From Paludibacteraceae bacterium (GTDB taxonomy: Bacteria; Bacteroidota; Bacteroidia; Bacteroidales; Paludibacteraceae): a DNA stretch of 64,000 bases. The notes beneath the pieces are model-generated. The model had not been told where the DNA came from. It saw only the letters and a list, made by a program, of their open reading frames with translations, and made no database searches. A program made the translations under genes and the position numbers. Of the stretch, positions 1 to 9,004 are shown one piece after another (position 1 is the first letter of the stretch; each line of letters begins with the position of its first letter). Where the stretch lies: the NCBI GenBank assembly GCA_017448985.1, contig JAFSKL010000017.1, positions 57,599-121,598 on the forward strand. Direction: 5' to 3'.

Positions 1-16
1 GACGATTTCCGTCGTA

Positions 17-1735
17 TCACATTGTCGGCTGAGTAATTTTAGCTAACTCACGACAGACATCGCAGTGCCCACAAGGCGCTGCGTTTTTTTCTCCGAAATA
101 GGCGAGTAGCACCTGCTCACGGCAGAACTGCGTCTGTTCGGCATACTCGACCATGGCCTGCAGCTTGCTCACAAACCGCGTCTGACGGTCCTCATAGATA
201 GCCGGCGAGAGGTAGATATCCGTCTGGCGGTCGTCGGCCATGGTCAGCGAACAGCCTACGGAACGGGGGATATAGGTGATGATACCGCGTTGTGCCAACG
301 AGACTAATAGTTGATGCGTGTCCTCTTTGTCAGCCTCGCGGACATACTGCAGGTCCGTATAAATGCCTGAGTAGGAGCGCATCAGCATATCGAGCAATTC
401 CGCTTGTTCGAACGAGAGGTTGTACTCGCCGAGTTGATGGCGGGGCACGTTGATCTGCACGCGAGGCTGCGTCTCATGTTCCTCCTCGAAGTCTATGTAT
501 CCCGCTTGAGTGAGTATATGCAAGGCAGAGTAGGTCTGTAGTACCGGCAGGTGCATTACTTGGCACAGCTGGTCCACATGCAGCATGAACCGGTGGCCGA
601 TACCGCTACCGGCGCCTATCTGCAGGAAGTCCATGGTCTTGTGATAGACCGATTCGACGAACTCTTTGGGCGGGTAGGTGTCCGACACGCGTTTGCGGGC
701 CTTGGCTTTGTCCTCCTGTTCGTTGAAGAGAAGCACGGCATAAGCAGTCTGCCCGTCCCGTCCTGCGCGACCCGCTTCCTGGTAGTACGACTCGAGGTGC
801 GAGGGCAGGTCGTAATGGATCACGAGCCGCACATCGGGCTTGTCGATACCCATGCCGAAAGCGTTCGTGGCCACGATGACACGCGTCTTACCGCTTGTCC
901 ACGCCTCCTGACGCTCGTTACGCTCTTTGGTCGTCAACCCCGCATGGTAATAATCAACCTGTAACCCGTAACCCGTAACCCGTAACCACTCACTCAATTC
1001 CTGGGCGCGTTTGCGGTTGCGGACATAGACGATGGCGGAACCGGGCACTTTGGACAATATATGCGCCGTCTGTTCCGCCTTGTTGTCCGTACGGCGCACG
1101 ACATAGATGAGGTTCTCACGATGGAACGACTTGCGGAGCACATTCTTCTCTACGAAGCCCAGCTTGTCTTGTATATCATCGATGGTCTCGGGAGTAGCCG
1201 TAGCCGTCAGGGCCAACACCGGCACGCCCGGTAACAGTTCTCGTACCGCCGCTATGTTCAGATACGAAGGCCGGAAGTCATATCCCCATTGGGAGATACA
1301 ATGTGCCTCATCCACGGCGATGAGTCCAATAGGCAGGTCAGCCAAACGTTTGCGGAACTCCTCCGATTCGAGGCGTTCGGGGCTGCAGTACAGAAAATGG
1401 TACGGCCCGTAGAGGCAGTTATCCAAAGCCACTCGCTGTTTGTCCCAACTCATGCCGGTATAGATAGCCGCTGCATGGATTCCTCGCGCCTGCAAGTTGG
1501 CCACCTGGTCCTTCATCAGCGCTATCAGAGGCGTGACAACGAGGCAGAGACGCCGTTCGGGATCATCGTTGGCCATGACCAGCGTCGGTACCTGAAAACA
1601 GATACTCTTGCCGCCGCCTGTAGGCATCAGCGCCAGCGTGTCACGGCCTGACAAAACAGAATCGATGATCTCCGACTGTAACGGCCGGAAATCATCGTAT
1701 CCGAAATAGGTATGTAGTGCCTCGCGGGGAGTCAT
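17..1735 (-). CDS. recQ: RecQ-family ATP-dependent DNA helicase
   Basis: Superfamily 2 3'-5' DNA helicase used in recombination and fork repair. The 572-aa product has Walker A GGGKS at residues 40-44, the DEAH box at 142-145 followed by the RecQ-type CISQWGYDFRPSY, and motif VI around GRAGRDG near residue 330. A C-terminal zinc-binding cysteine set (FCREQ...CGHCDVC) lies near 540-565. There is no HRDC domain after the zinc/RQC region, so it is a short RecQ. It is the last gene of a minus-strand run; its start lies 4 bp from the gltX stop, suggesting co-transcription. A period-7 DNA repeat (961-987) encodes a small extra loop (LRVTGYGLQV) between the SEWL and DYYHAGL conserved parts of the second RecA domain. 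Confidence 0.93.
   Translation of the reverse strand: MTPREALHTYFGYDDFRPLQSEIIDSVLSGRDTLALMPTGGGKSICFQVPTLVMANDDPERRLCLVVTPLIALMKDQVANLQARGIHAAAIYTGMSWDKQRVALDNCLYGPYHFLYCSPERLESEEFRKRLADLPIGLIAVDEAHCISQWGYDFRPSYLNIAAVRELLPGVPVLALTATATPETIDDIQDKLGFVEKNVLRKSFHRENLIYVVRRTDNKAEQTAHILSKVPGSAIVYVRNRKRAQELSEWLRVTGYGLQVDYYHAGLTTKERNERQEAWTSGKTRVIVATNAFGMGIDKPDVRLVIHYDLPSHLESYYQEAGRAGRDGQTAYAVLLFNEQEDKAKARKRVSDTYPPKEFVESVYHKTMDFLQIGAGSGIGHRFMLHVDQLCQVMHLPVLQTYSALHILTQAGYIDFEEEHETQPRVQINVPRHQLGEYNLSFEQAELLDMLMRSYSGIYTDLQYVREADKEDTHQLLVSLAQRGIITYIPRSVGCSLTMADDRQTDIYLSPAIYEDRQTRFVSKLQAMVEYAEQTQFCREQVLLAYFGEKNAAPCGHCDVCRELAKITQPTM
961..987. repeat. period-7 repeat inside recQ
   Basis: GTAACCC occurs nearly four times in tandem, in frame within the recQ coding sequence, encoding a loop extension in the helicase C-terminal RecA domain. 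Confidence 0.85.
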
Positions 1736-1738
1736 AGA

Positions 1739-3277
1739 TTAACCAAGCTTGGTTAATGCAGTACGGACGCGGCGGAGCGTCTCTTCTTTGCCGAGCACAT
1801 CGGTGATGGCCCAGATATGCGGGCCACGGGCTGCGCCTACCAGGCAGATACGGAAAGCATTCATCACGATGCCCACGCCGTACTCCTTGCGCTCGATCCA
1901 GCCCATGACGATACGATCCAGGGTCTCTGCATCCCATGACGGAACGCCTTCAAGAATCTCGAGCAGTTCGGTCATATGACGTGGCGAGTCCTCTTTCCAG
2001 CGCTTCTTAAGCGATTTCTCGTCGTACTCGGTAGGCGCCACAAAGAAGAAATTGGTCTGTTCCCACAGTTCAGGAACAAAGTTCACACGGTCCTTGGTGA
2101 GGCCGATGACCTGAGCAACCATCTTCATATCGGGGTTCTCAATGCCGTTAGCCTTCAAGGTCGGTAAGAACATGTCTGCGAGTTCATCGTTGCTGCGGAG
2201 CTGGAGGTATTGGTGATTGAACCATTTGCCTTTCTCGTAGTCGAACTTGGCACCGGACTTGGACACGCGGTCGAGCGAGAACTCCTTGATCAGTTCGTCC
2301 ATCGTGTACAGCTCCTGGTCCCCTGTGCCGTGCCAGCCCAACAGGGCAAGGAAATTGATGACGGCCTCGGGCAGATAGCCGCTCTCACGGTAGCCGGAAG
2401 AAACCGTACCGTCTTTGGGATTATGGAACTCGAGCGGGAAGACAGGGAAGCCGAGCCGGTCTCCGTCACGCTTGCTCAGTTTGCCGTTTCCGTCCGGCTT
2501 GAGCAGCAGAGGCAGGTGTGCGAACTGCGGCATGGTGTCGGTCCAGCCGAAAGCCCGATAGAGCAAGACATGGAGTGGGGCGGAAGGCAGCCATTCCTCA
2601 CCACGGATGACATGGCTGACCTCCATCAGATGGTCGTCCACGATGTTCGCCAGATGGTAGGTAGGCAGGTCATCAGCGGACTTGTACAGCACTTTGTCGT
2701 CGAGGATATTGCTGTTGATCACCACCTCGCCGCGAATGAGGTCATGCACATGCACATCCTCGTTCGGTTCTACGCGGAAACGTACCACATATTTCTCGCC
2801 GTTGTCGACGAGACGCTTCACTTCGTCTGCCGGCATCGTGAGCGAATTGCGCATGTCCATACGTGTACGCGCGTCATATTGAAAATTAGGAATAGCTGCA
2901 CGCTTGGCCTCCAGCTCTTCGGGCGTGTCAAAAGCGATATAGGCATGCCCCGAATCCAACAACTGCTTCACATACTGATGGTAGATCTCCCGACGCTCAC
3001 TCTGTCTGTACGGCCCATGTTCGCCCACAGCCTCAATCTTGCCGTTATGCATCCTGAGACCCTCATCGATACCGATGCCGAGCCAATCGAGGGCTTCCAG
3101 GATATATTCCTCTGCGCCGGGCACGAAACGGGTCGAATCCGTATCTTCGATTCGGAGCAGCATGTCTCCGCCGTGTTGACGGGCAAACAGGTAGTTATAC
3201 AAAGCGGTACGAACACCGCCGATATGCAACGCGCCGGTAGGGCTGGGCGCAAAACGTACACGAACTCTTCTTTCCAT
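1739..3277 (-). CDS. gltX: Glutamyl-tRNA synthetase
   Basis: Class I aminoacyl-tRNA synthetase that charges tRNA-Glu in the cytoplasm. The 512-aa product begins with the Rossmann-fold signature around [11 protein letters not shown] (HIGH box, residues 13-21) and carries the KMSKS-equivalent KLSKRDGD near residue 265. The C-terminal anticodon-binding part is present, and length is normal for bacterial GltX. The ATG at 3277 directly precedes the conserved [10 protein letters not shown], so the start is secure. It sits 7 bp after the O-methyltransferase stop and 4 bp before recQ, consistent with an OMT-gltX-recQ operon read from the promoter at 3948-3979. Confidence 0.97.
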   Translation of the reverse strand: MERRVRVRFAPSPTGALHIGGVRTALYNYLFARQHGGDMLLRIEDTDSTRFVPGAEEYILEALDWLGIGIDEGLRMHNGKIEAVGEHGPYRQSERREIYHQYVKQLLDSGHAYIAFDTPEELEAKRAAIPNFQYDARTRMDMRNSLTMPADEVKRLVDNGEKYVVRFRVEPNEDVHVHDLIRGEVVINSNILDDKVLYKSADDLPTYHLANIVDDHLMEVSHVIRGEEWLPSAPLHVLLYRAFGWTDTMPQFAHLPLLLKPDGNGKLSKRDGDRLGFPVFPLEFHNPKDGTVSSGYRESGYLPEAVINFLALLGWHGTGDQELYTMDELIKEFSLDRVSKSGAKFDYEKGKWFNHQYLQLRSNDELADMFLPTLKANGIENPDMKMVAQVIGLTKDRVNFVPELWEQTNFFFVAPTEYDEKSLKKRWKEDSPRHMTELLEILEGVPSWDAETLDRIVMGWIERKEYGVGIVMNAFRICLVGAARGPHIWAITDVLGKEETLRRVRTALTKLG

Positions 3278-3284
3278 ATTGTTG

Positions 3285-3929
3285 TTATTTGATTTTACGA
3301 ATTATTGTCAGGCCGTCCCGAAGCGGCAGTATGACCTGTTCCAAGCGCTCGTCTGCGGCCACCAGGTCATTAAACGCCCGTAAGCCGAGTGTCTGCTGGT
3401 CCTTGTCGTAGGCCGGATCGACGATATGCCCGTCCCACAAAGTGTTGTCCGCCAGGATGAATCCTCCTACAGGCACTAAGGGATAAACCAGCTCCAGATA
3501 CGCGCAGTATTCCCGCTTGTCCGCATCAATGAAAACGAGGTCATATTGTCCAATTTCCATTGTCCATTGTCCATTGTCCAATATCTCTTTTGCATCTCCG
3601 ATGATCAGTTCTATTTTCTCTCCCAACGGACTGCGGGACAGGTTGCAACGAATGGTGTCCTCCAACTCGTCGTTGCGCTCGATAGTCACCAGACGGCCAT
3701 CCTCCGACAAGCCTTCCGCCAAGCACAAGGCTGAATAGCCGGTGTATGTACCAAGCTCCAGGATGCGTTTGGGACGAAGCATATGACTCATCATACTCAA
3801 CGCGCGTCCCTGCACGTGCCCGCTTAACATATGCGGGTTCAGTACATGAACATACGTGTCGCGCGTGATTGCCTCCAAAGCGGCATTTTCAGGCGTCGTA
3901 TGACTCAAAATATACTCTTCTACTGTCAT
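3285..3929 (-). CDS. SAM-dependent O-methyltransferase (class I, caffeoyl-CoA OMT-like)
   Basis: The 214-aa product resembles the catechol/caffeoyl-CoA O-methyltransferase family. Visible motifs are the SAM-binding [13 protein letters not shown], the acidic VTIERN strand, and the metal-binding VFIDADK plus DNTLWDG segments. The longer upstream ATG at 4001 would overlap the promoter, so the start MTVEEYIL at 3929 is preferred. The stretch [17 protein letters not shown] is longer than usual between the DAKE and [10 protein letters not shown] blocks; the extra residues are encoded by a period-7 DNA repeat (3546-3581). The substrate cannot be inferred. It is divergently transcribed from the Lrp gene and shares a palindromic -33 element with it. 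Confidence 0.88.
   Translation of the reverse strand: MTVEEYILSHTTPENAALEAITRDTYVHVLNPHMLSGHVQGRALSMMSHMLRPKRILELGTYTGYSALCLAEGLSEDGRLVTIERNDELEDTIRCNLSRSPLGEKIELIIGDAKEILDNGQWTMEIGQYDLVFIDADKREYCAYLELVYPLVPVGGFILADNTLWDGHIVDPAYDKDQQTLGLRAFNDLVAADERLEQVILPLRDGLTIIRKIK
3546..3581. repeat. period-7 repeat inside the O-methyltransferase gene
   Basis: Tandem CCATTGT-type heptamers (minus strand GGACAAT) in the coding sequence, in frame, adding roughly ten residues before the conserved [10 protein letters not shown] strand. Confidence 0.85.
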
Positions 3930-3947
3930 ATTGTTACAAAAACGCTG

Positions 3948-3995
3948 CAAAATTACAAAAATATTTGCATATATGCAAAAAATATAGTATCTTTG
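3948..3995. promoter_or_regulatory. Divergent promoter pair sharing one palindromic -33 element
   Basis: The palindrome TTTGCATATATGCAAA (3964-3979) supplies TTTG to both strands. On the plus strand it is followed after exactly 20 bp by TATCTTTG (3988-3995), upstream of the Lrp gene. On the minus strand it is followed after exactly 20 bp by TAATTTTG (3955-3948), upstream of the O-methyltransferase operon. Both match the Bacteroidetes sigma-ABfr consensus (TTTG / TAnnTTTG). Any protein bound here, for example the neighbouring Lrp protein, would affect both units; that last point is inference. Confidence 0.82.
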
Positions 3996-4025
3996 CAGCA
4001 AAATTTAATCATTTTATCAAAAATA

Positions 4026-4484
4026 ATGGAAAAGATAGACGAATTAGATCGCAAAATCCTCAAAATCATCACCAAGAGTGCGCGTATTCCGTTCCGTGAT
4101 GTAGCCGACCAGTGTGGCGTGAGTCGTGCCGCCGTTCATCAGCGTGTGCAGAAGATGTTCGACAACGGTGTCATCACCGGTTCCAGTTACCATGTGCAGC
4201 CGAAGATGCTGGGTTACCAGCTCTGCGTCTATATAGGTATCACGATGGAGAAGGCCTCGATGTACAATCAGGTCATTGCGGCGCTGGAGCGTATTCCCGA
4301 GGTGGTCGAGGCGCAATATACATTGGGCGCTTTCGGTCTGCTCATCAAGGTCTATGCCCACGACAACGAGCACCTCTTGCAGCTGTTGAATACGAAGATT
4401 CAGGAGATACCCGGCGTGTCCAATACCACGACCATGACTGCTATCTCCCAGCCGATTTATCGTCAATTACCCATTGAAATTTAA
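4026..4484 (+). CDS. Lrp/AsnC-family transcriptional regulator
   Basis: The 152-aa product has an N-terminal winged helix-turn-helix (about residues 5-55, with the typical DELDRKILKIITKSARIP opening and VSRAAVHQRVQKM recognition region) and a C-terminal RAM ligand-binding domain (IPEVVEAQYTLGAFGLLIKV). Such proteins form octamers that respond to amino acids and often autoregulate. The ATG at 4026 fits the family start and lies about 25 bp after the expected transcription start; the longer upstream ORF crosses the promoter and is rejected. It precedes trpS on the same strand, but a repeat-rich hairpin lies between them. Confidence 0.93.
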   Translation: MEKIDELDRKILKIITKSARIPFRDVADQCGVSRAAVHQRVQKMFDNGVITGSSYHVQPKMLGYQLCVYIGITMEKASMYNQVIAALERIPEVVEAQYTLGAFGLLIKVYAHDNEHLLQLLNTKIQEIPGVSNTTTMTAISQPIYRQLPIEI

Positions 4485-4488
4485 TGAA

Positions 4489-4566
4489 TAAATAATAATG
4501 AATAATGATTATCTTTTTCGTTTGTACCCGCGAGATATTCATTAATCATTAATCATTAATCATTGT
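4489..4566. repeat. Heptamer repeat hairpin upstream of trpS
   Basis: ATTAATC is repeated three times at the right side and inverted copies (AATAATGATTA) lie on the left, so the spacer can fold into a long AT-rich hairpin around a loop of about 30 nt. It ends immediately before the trpS start codon. Confidence 0.75.
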
Positions 4567-4567
4567 T

Positions 4568-5557
4568 ATGGAACGTGTTATAAGTGGAATAAGGCCGACA
4601 GGAAACCTGCATTTGGGCAACTATTTCGGCGCGGTGAAGAGTTTTGTGAAGATGCAAGACGAGTACGACTGCATGTTTTTCATTGCGGACTGGCACTCGT
4701 TGACGACTCATCCGACGCCGGAGAACATACGCAATTCGGTCAAGACGATCTTGAGCGAGTACCTGGCTTGTGGCATCGACCCGGAGAAAGCACCGATCTA
4801 TGTGCAATCGGATGTCAAGCAAGTGCTCGAACTCTACCTCTACTTCAACATGAACGCTTATTTGGGCGAGCTGGAGCGCGTCACTTCGTTCAAGGAGAAA
4901 GTGCGCAAACAGCCGGATAATGTCAATGCCGGTCTGCTCACTTACCCGTGCCTGATGGCGGCGGACATCCTGATGCACAAGGCCGACAAAGTGCCGGTAG
5001 GCAAGGACCAGGAGCAGAACATGGAGATGGCACGGCTCTTTGCACGCCGTTTCAATCGCATCTATGGGGTAGAGTACTTCAAAGAACCGCAGTCCTTCCA
5101 TTTTGCCGACAAGGCCGTCAAAGTGCCCGGTCTCGACGGAACCGGTAAGATGGGCAAGTCCGAAGGCAACTGCCTCTATCTCTGCGACGACGAGAAGACC
5201 GTGACCAAGAAGATCATGCGTGCCGTGACCGATCAGGGACCGACCCAACTCAATCAGGAGAAACCCGAGGTCATTCAGAACCTCTTCACGCTCTGCGAAC
5301 TGCTCTGCGGCAAGGAAGCGGCGGACTATTACAACGACCTGTATAACAACATGCAGATCCGCTACGGTGATATGAAAAAACAGATGGCGGCCGATGCGAA
5401 TACACTTCTTGCGCCTATTCGCGAGCGCATTCTCGCATATTCGAACGACGATGCGTATCTCGAAAAAGTGATGCGACAAGGAGCAGAAAAAGCATCTGCA
5501 CGGGCAGAGCAAACGATCGAAGAAGTGCGCGAAATAATCGGTTTCAGAAAGATATGA
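4568..5557 (+). CDS. trpS: Tryptophanyl-tRNA synthetase
   Basis: Class I synthetase that charges tRNA-Trp. The 329-aa product has the N-terminal SGIRPTGNLHLGNYFGA (HIGH-type box), the tryptophan-pocket region FIADWHSLT, the ADILMHKADKVPVGKDQEQ block, and the signature loop as KMGKSEGN rather than KMSKS. Length is normal. The ATG at 4568 starts one residue before the conserved block. Its stop overlaps the start of the next gene (ATGA, 5554-5557), so translation of the following lipoprotein may be coupled to it. Confidence 0.96.
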   Translation: MERVISGIRPTGNLHLGNYFGAVKSFVKMQDEYDCMFFIADWHSLTTHPTPENIRNSVKTILSEYLACGIDPEKAPIYVQSDVKQVLELYLYFNMNAYLGELERVTSFKEKVRKQPDNVNAGLLTYPCLMAADILMHKADKVPVGKDQEQNMEMARLFARRFNRIYGVEYFKEPQSFHFADKAVKVPGLDGTGKMGKSEGNCLYLCDDEKTVTKKIMRAVTDQGPTQLNQEKPEVIQNLFTLCELLCGKEAADYYNDLYNNMQIRYGDMKKQMAADANTLLAPIRERILAYSNDDAYLEKVMRQGAEKASARAEQTIEEVREIIGFRKI

Positions 5558-5787
5558 AAAAAGCCTTATACATAGCGTTATGCGTTGCCGGTCTCTGTTC
5601 TTGCGGAGCTGCGCAAGCACCCTTGGACGATGCCTATTATTGGCCGGACAAACGCCAGCAGGCGGCACAGGAGTATGTCGTGCAACCGGCAGTAACCGTC
5701 GTGGAAACAACGGCTTCGGAGCCCACACCTGCTTATCAGATTATCAACGACCAGGATACCACGGTCACAATTCGCTTTAACAAATGA
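5554..5787 (+). CDS. Small putative lipoprotein
   Basis: The 77-aa product begins with a basic, hydrophobic signal peptide and a lipobox ending LCSC (Cys about residue 17), so it is probably lipidated and anchored in an envelope membrane. The mature part is short and polar, with no recognised domain. It overlaps trpS at its start and the next gene at its end (ATGA overlap at 5784-5787), which suggests it is co-translated with the FadL-type porin and may act with it. Function unknown. Confidence 0.72.
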   Translation: MKKALYIALCVAGLCSCGAAQAPLDDAYYWPDKRQQAAQEYVVQPAVTVVETTASEPTPAYQIINDQDTTVTIRFNK

Positions 5788-7124
5788 AAACGCATCGATA
5801 CATAGCAGCCTTTGTACTTTGTCTTTTGTCACTTGGTACTTGGTCTCAGGATTTTGCCCGCTTGGCGGAGCGTTCGCTTACCGGCACGGCCCGTTATGTG
5901 GGTATGGGCGGTGCGATGACGGCTATCGGAGGAGACCCGTCGGCTGTGCATGATAATCCTGCAGCCCTCGGACTGTACCGCAGAGCCGAAGTACTCGTCT
6001 CGTTCGACTATTCCTACGACAGGACGCAACAAGTGGGCGCAAACACTTTCTGGTCCAAGCACCTCTTTCATGTGCCGCAAGCTTCGCTTGTGCTCTCGTT
6101 CTCAAGGGACAAAATGACAGATGAAGGTGTGCAGTTCAACAACCTCCTTTTCTCGTACAAGCGTGTCCATTCGTTCGGGCGCAATATGTATGGCGTCAAT
6201 AGGGACGGAGGCCCGTCGCTTGGCGCCTTGCTCGCTTGTACCGAAGTACAATGGGACATACCGTTCTGCCATGAACCGAAAAACAACGGCTACGACCTGA
6301 TGCTCAACGAAAACGGGCATGTGGACGAGTTCGTGGCCGATTGGTCGATGAATATATCCAATCGTGTCTTTGTGGGCGCGGGACTGCATATCATGTCGTA
6401 TATGCTCTCGTCCACAGGCTCGTACAAGGAGACTTTTGCGGGCTTGTTCAGCGATGACGGCAAGCCGTACTCCAACGAGAATCGTTCGGAACTCATCCTC
6501 AACGGCGCGGGCTGTGCGCTCTCGATGGGTGCTATCTGGCGTCCTCTCGGCTGGCTGCGTCTGGGATTGGGTATGCAGAGTCCGACGCTCGGATCGGTCA
6601 ACACCTACACCGACGGCGAACTGTGGGCACAGACGGACTCGCTACGGCCTTCCTATGCCGGCGAAGCACGTATGCCTTCGGAGAGATACCGTTTGCCGGC
6701 TCACCTCAGCCTCTCTACGGCTTTCCAGATAGGCGCCTACGGTTTAATCGCACTCCAGTATGACTTCCGCCATGCATCGTACATGGACGATGTCCATTCG
6801 TTGCGGGCAGGCATCGAAGTGATACCCGTTCTGGGCATGTATATCAACGCCGGATATGTGTATGAGAGCACCTTCAAGAACCGCGAGATGAGTGTCGGTA
6901 TCGATCCTACTTTTGTGCGCCAGGACACCTATTTCCTCCAGCCTCGCTCCTCGCAGTATGCGTCCTTCGCTATCGGCTATCGGGGCTCGTTCGTACTCGT
7001 TCAGGCGGCGTACCAGTACCGCTTGCAGCGGCAGAACATGTACGCCCATGAAAACGTGCCGGCATTCCCTATGCGCTCGGACACACATCGTATCGTGTTC
7101 ACCATAGGATGGCATAGAAACTAA
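5784..7124 (+). CDS. FadL/OmpP1/TodX-type outer-membrane protein
   Basis: The 446-aa product has an N-terminal signal peptide (about 1-21) followed by the motif ARYVGMGGAMTAIGGDPSA, characteristic of Bacteroidetes OmpP1/FadL-like beta-barrel proteins. The rest has alternating hydrophobic/aromatic strands typical of a barrel and ends with an aromatic-rich last strand (FTIGWHRN). Members move hydrophobic compounds across the outer membrane; the substrate here is unknown. It is translationally coupled to the small lipoprotein before it. A run of degenerate 7-8 bp repeats follows the stop. Confidence 0.82.
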   Translation: MKTHRYIAAFVLCLLSLGTWSQDFARLAERSLTGTARYVGMGGAMTAIGGDPSAVHDNPAALGLYRRAEVLVSFDYSYDRTQQVGANTFWSKHLFHVPQASLVLSFSRDKMTDEGVQFNNLLFSYKRVHSFGRNMYGVNRDGGPSLGALLACTEVQWDIPFCHEPKNNGYDLMLNENGHVDEFVADWSMNISNRVFVGAGLHIMSYMLSSTGSYKETFAGLFSDDGKPYSNENRSELILNGAGCALSMGAIWRPLGWLRLGLGMQSPTLGSVNTYTDGELWAQTDSLRPSYAGEARMPSERYRLPAHLSLSTAFQIGAYGLIALQYDFRHASYMDDVHSLRAGIEVIPVLGMYINAGYVYESTFKNREMSVGIDPTFVRQDTYFLQPRSSQYASFAIGYRGSFVLVQAAYQYRLQRQNMYAHENVPAFPMRSDTHRIVFTIGWHRN

Positions 7125-7125
7125 A

Positions 7126-7178
7126 TGACCAAATGGCTAAATAAATGACAAAATGGTAAATGACTAAATCGTAAATAG
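7126..7178. repeat. Degenerate 7-8 bp repeats after the FadL-type gene
   Basis: Recurring (C/T)AAATG and TAAATGAC words follow the stop codon, similar to the array at 15781-15818. Confidence 0.6.
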
Positions 7179-7182
7179 AATA

Positions 7183-7414
7183 GTGTCGGTATAACGGATA
7201 GGAACCGGAAAACTCAACAAATAACATCTAACCGAGTGCAAATGCTTCACTAATGGCGTGCCGGTACTCTGCGCCGAGACCCACGAGCGTTTATTCTTAC
7301 ATTCGTATAAACACGTGGTAGCGATGAGGTGGCCGGATTACAGAGGAAAAAGCAGGCCTCAAATCCTATTCAGAGGAAGTTTTCTCGAGCAGAAGTTATA
7401 CCGGCGCTTTTTTT
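7183..7414 (+). ncRNA. Structured RNA with closing stem and terminator (identity unknown)
   Basis: GTGTCGGTATAAC (7183-7195) pairs with GTTATACCGGCGC (7395-7407), allowing G-U pairs, and the right arm is followed by seven T (7408-7414). This gives a roughly 230-nt RNA with a closing stem and an intrinsic-terminator end. An apical hairpin is formed by GTTTAT / ATAAAC flanked by CCACG / CGTGG. No coding frame runs through it. It lies 16 nt before the endonuclease I start. It could be a 6S-like RNA or another independent small RNA, or a leader/attenuator of the endonuclease gene. No convincing TAnnTTTG promoter was seen just upstream, so expression is uncertain. Confidence 0.5.
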
Positions 7415-7429
7415 GTAAACAATAACAAC

Positions 7430-8416
7430 ATGAATAGAAAATTTATCTTTATTCTCCTTGCGCTGTCCGCGCTGTTCAGCCTCTCTGTATGGGCTGACGA
7501 CGAGTGCTCGTTCTGCGAACTGAACGGACAGAAAGATGCCCAACTGTTGTCATCTCTCCATGACCTCATCGTCAGTCACACGGTCCTGGACTACAGCGCC
7601 GTTCGTGGCGATAAGTCACGCGTGGACGTGCGGGACGACGGCACTATCTGGGATATCTACTCCGATTGCTCGTTCTATCCGTCGGACTACTGCGGCACGC
7701 GTACCGACTATGAGGAATGTGACTGTTACAACCGCGAACACGGCCTGCCCAAGTCCTGGTGGGGAGGAAGCAAAGATGAGCCTATGTACACCGATTTGCA
7801 TCATATCTTCTCTACCGATTTTGCCGCCAACACAGAACGGGGCGCGTGGGCGTATGGCGAAGTGACAAAGACACCCGTTTGGTCCAACAGCCTGGGCAGT
7901 AAGGTAGGGTATGGCACCTTCGGCTCTTCCGGCAATAACTATGTCTTTGAACCGGCCGACGACTACAAAGGTGACATCGCACGCGTATATTTCTATATGA
8001 TCACGTGTTATCTCGACAAGAACTTCACGCAAGGCGGCAAAGGCTACCAGATCTTCAACTACTCAGGCAGCAAGGCTTCTTTCACCGACAAAGCCCTCAC
8101 TTTCCTCCTCAAATGGCATCGTCAGGACCCGGTCTCGGACAAGGAAACGACCCGTGACGCCAAGATTTACAAGAAACAAGGCAACCACAATCCCTTTGTC
8201 CACGATCCGACACTCGTCGAGTATATCTGGGGTAACAAGAAAGGCACAGCCTACGCTTGTTCCAACTCCCAGGCCATCGACCTCATCTACATCGACCAAA
8301 CTCCCGCTGACTCTTCTGTCTCCACGCCTTCTGCCACCAAGCTCCTCCGCAACGGCCAAATCCTCATCCTCCGAGGCGACAAGACCTACGACCTAACGGG
8401 CCGATTGGTAGAATAA
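7430..8416 (+). CDS. Secreted endonuclease I family nuclease
   Basis: The 328-aa product has a signal peptide (about 1-22, ending SVWA) and an endonuclease I (EndA-like) core. This includes the REHGLPKSWW and DLHHIFSTD segments that carry the His/Asn metal-finger residues, followed by a GNHNPFVHDPTLVEYIWG block. Members degrade extracellular DNA. Several cysteines in the N-terminal part suggest a disulfide-bonded exported protein. The last 25 or so residues (GQILILRGDKTYDLTGRLV) form a small beta domain that resembles the end of the 2410-aa protein encoded at 40429-47661, hinting at a shared secretion or anchoring tag. Confidence 0.88.
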   Translation: MNRKFIFILLALSALFSLSVWADDECSFCELNGQKDAQLLSSLHDLIVSHTVLDYSAVRGDKSRVDVRDDGTIWDIYSDCSFYPSDYCGTRTDYEECDCYNREHGLPKSWWGGSKDEPMYTDLHHIFSTDFAANTERGAWAYGEVTKTPVWSNSLGSKVGYGTFGSSGNNYVFEPADDYKGDIARVYFYMITCYLDKNFTQGGKGYQIFNYSGSKASFTDKALTFLLKWHRQDPVSDKETTRDAKIYKKQGNHNPFVHDPTLVEYIWGNKKGTAYACSNSQAIDLIYIDQTPADSSVSTPSATKLLRNGQILILRGDKTYDLTGRLVE

Positions 8417-8900
8417 CTGCCTCTCCCCTTCGAGATCTCCTCATCTCGAGGTCTCGAGGTGTCGATTTTTCGTTGTCCATTGTCCCGGCATCGGATGCCG
8501 GCTTCTTTCTTCCTTTCGGCGGGATTGAATCCCGCTTTTCTTCGTCTATTACGTCCAAATCGTATTTGGACATTTTTTGTGTCCTGTGCTCGCGATTTCC
8601 ATGAGCGCGTTTCCACCCACTGGTCTAACTCGCGGGGTTACTTCCCCGCGTTTCGATCCGCATAGCCTCACCATCGGTATTCCGGTATTCCGCTTTAGTG
8701 TGGGCTTGCGGTATAGTAGGCGGTGACCACTTGTCGCGCTGCGCTGTCCTCTCTCCGCGAGAGGACGTGTTATCTTGTATCGTCTCGCTCTCTACGAGCT
8801 CGTCCGCCCGATACAAGATAAATGCGGCCGTAGCCCATGCGGAGTGTTCGTTCTTTGTCGGCGGATTATATCTGCCATATTGGGCTGTTACCTGCGGTGC
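8417..8900. repeat. Hairpin array, non-coding (left of the glycosyltransferase)
   Basis: Non-coding stretch packed with inverted repeats. Examples are CCGGCATC/GATGCCGG (8484-8500), GCGGGATT/AATCCCGC (8518-8534), GTCCAAAT/ATTTGGAC (8553-8571), CGCGGGG/CCCCGCG near 8630-8650 and TTATCTTGTATCG/CGATACAAGATAA (8770-8782 and 8809-8821). Two blocks (8578-8593 and 8622-8669) recur in the array at 10492-10650, so this is a dispersed repeat family resembling REP elements. Confidence 0.7.
8553..8578 (+). terminator. Probable terminator after endonuclease I
   Basis: Stem GTCCAAAT/ATTTGGAC (8553-8571) followed by a T-run, lying downstream of the endonuclease stop within the hairpin array. Confidence 0.5.
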
Positions 8901-8966
8901 TTTTCTATTTTTTTTATGTCCATTTTGCTGGATATTATCCGGCGTGTGCATTTTTTTGTAGAAATA

Positions 8967-8998
8967 TTTGCGTATATGCATTTTTTTTCGTACCTTTG
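8967..8998 (+). promoter_or_regulatory. Promoter for the glycosyltransferase leader
   Basis: TTTGCGTATATGCA (8967-8980) holds the -33 TTTG, and TACCTTTG (8991-8998) follows after 20 bp. It matches the Bacteroidetes consensus and leaves a leader of nearly 290 nt before the glycosyltransferase start. Confidence 0.82.
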
Positions 8999-9004
8999 CA
9001 CCCG

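Noticed and set aside
2210-3292. 360-aa plus-strand ORF over gltX
   Set aside because: Antisense shadow of gltX, which has unmistakable synthetase motifs.
4556-5728. 390-aa minus-strand ORF over trpS
   Set aside because: Antisense shadow of trpS and the small lipoprotein; no family features and it ignores strong plus-strand coding evidence.
7183-7414. tmRNA, RNase P RNA or cobalamin riboswitch
   Set aside because: No tag-peptide frame, no RNase P core words and no B12-box sequence were found; only the generic structured-RNA call is supported.
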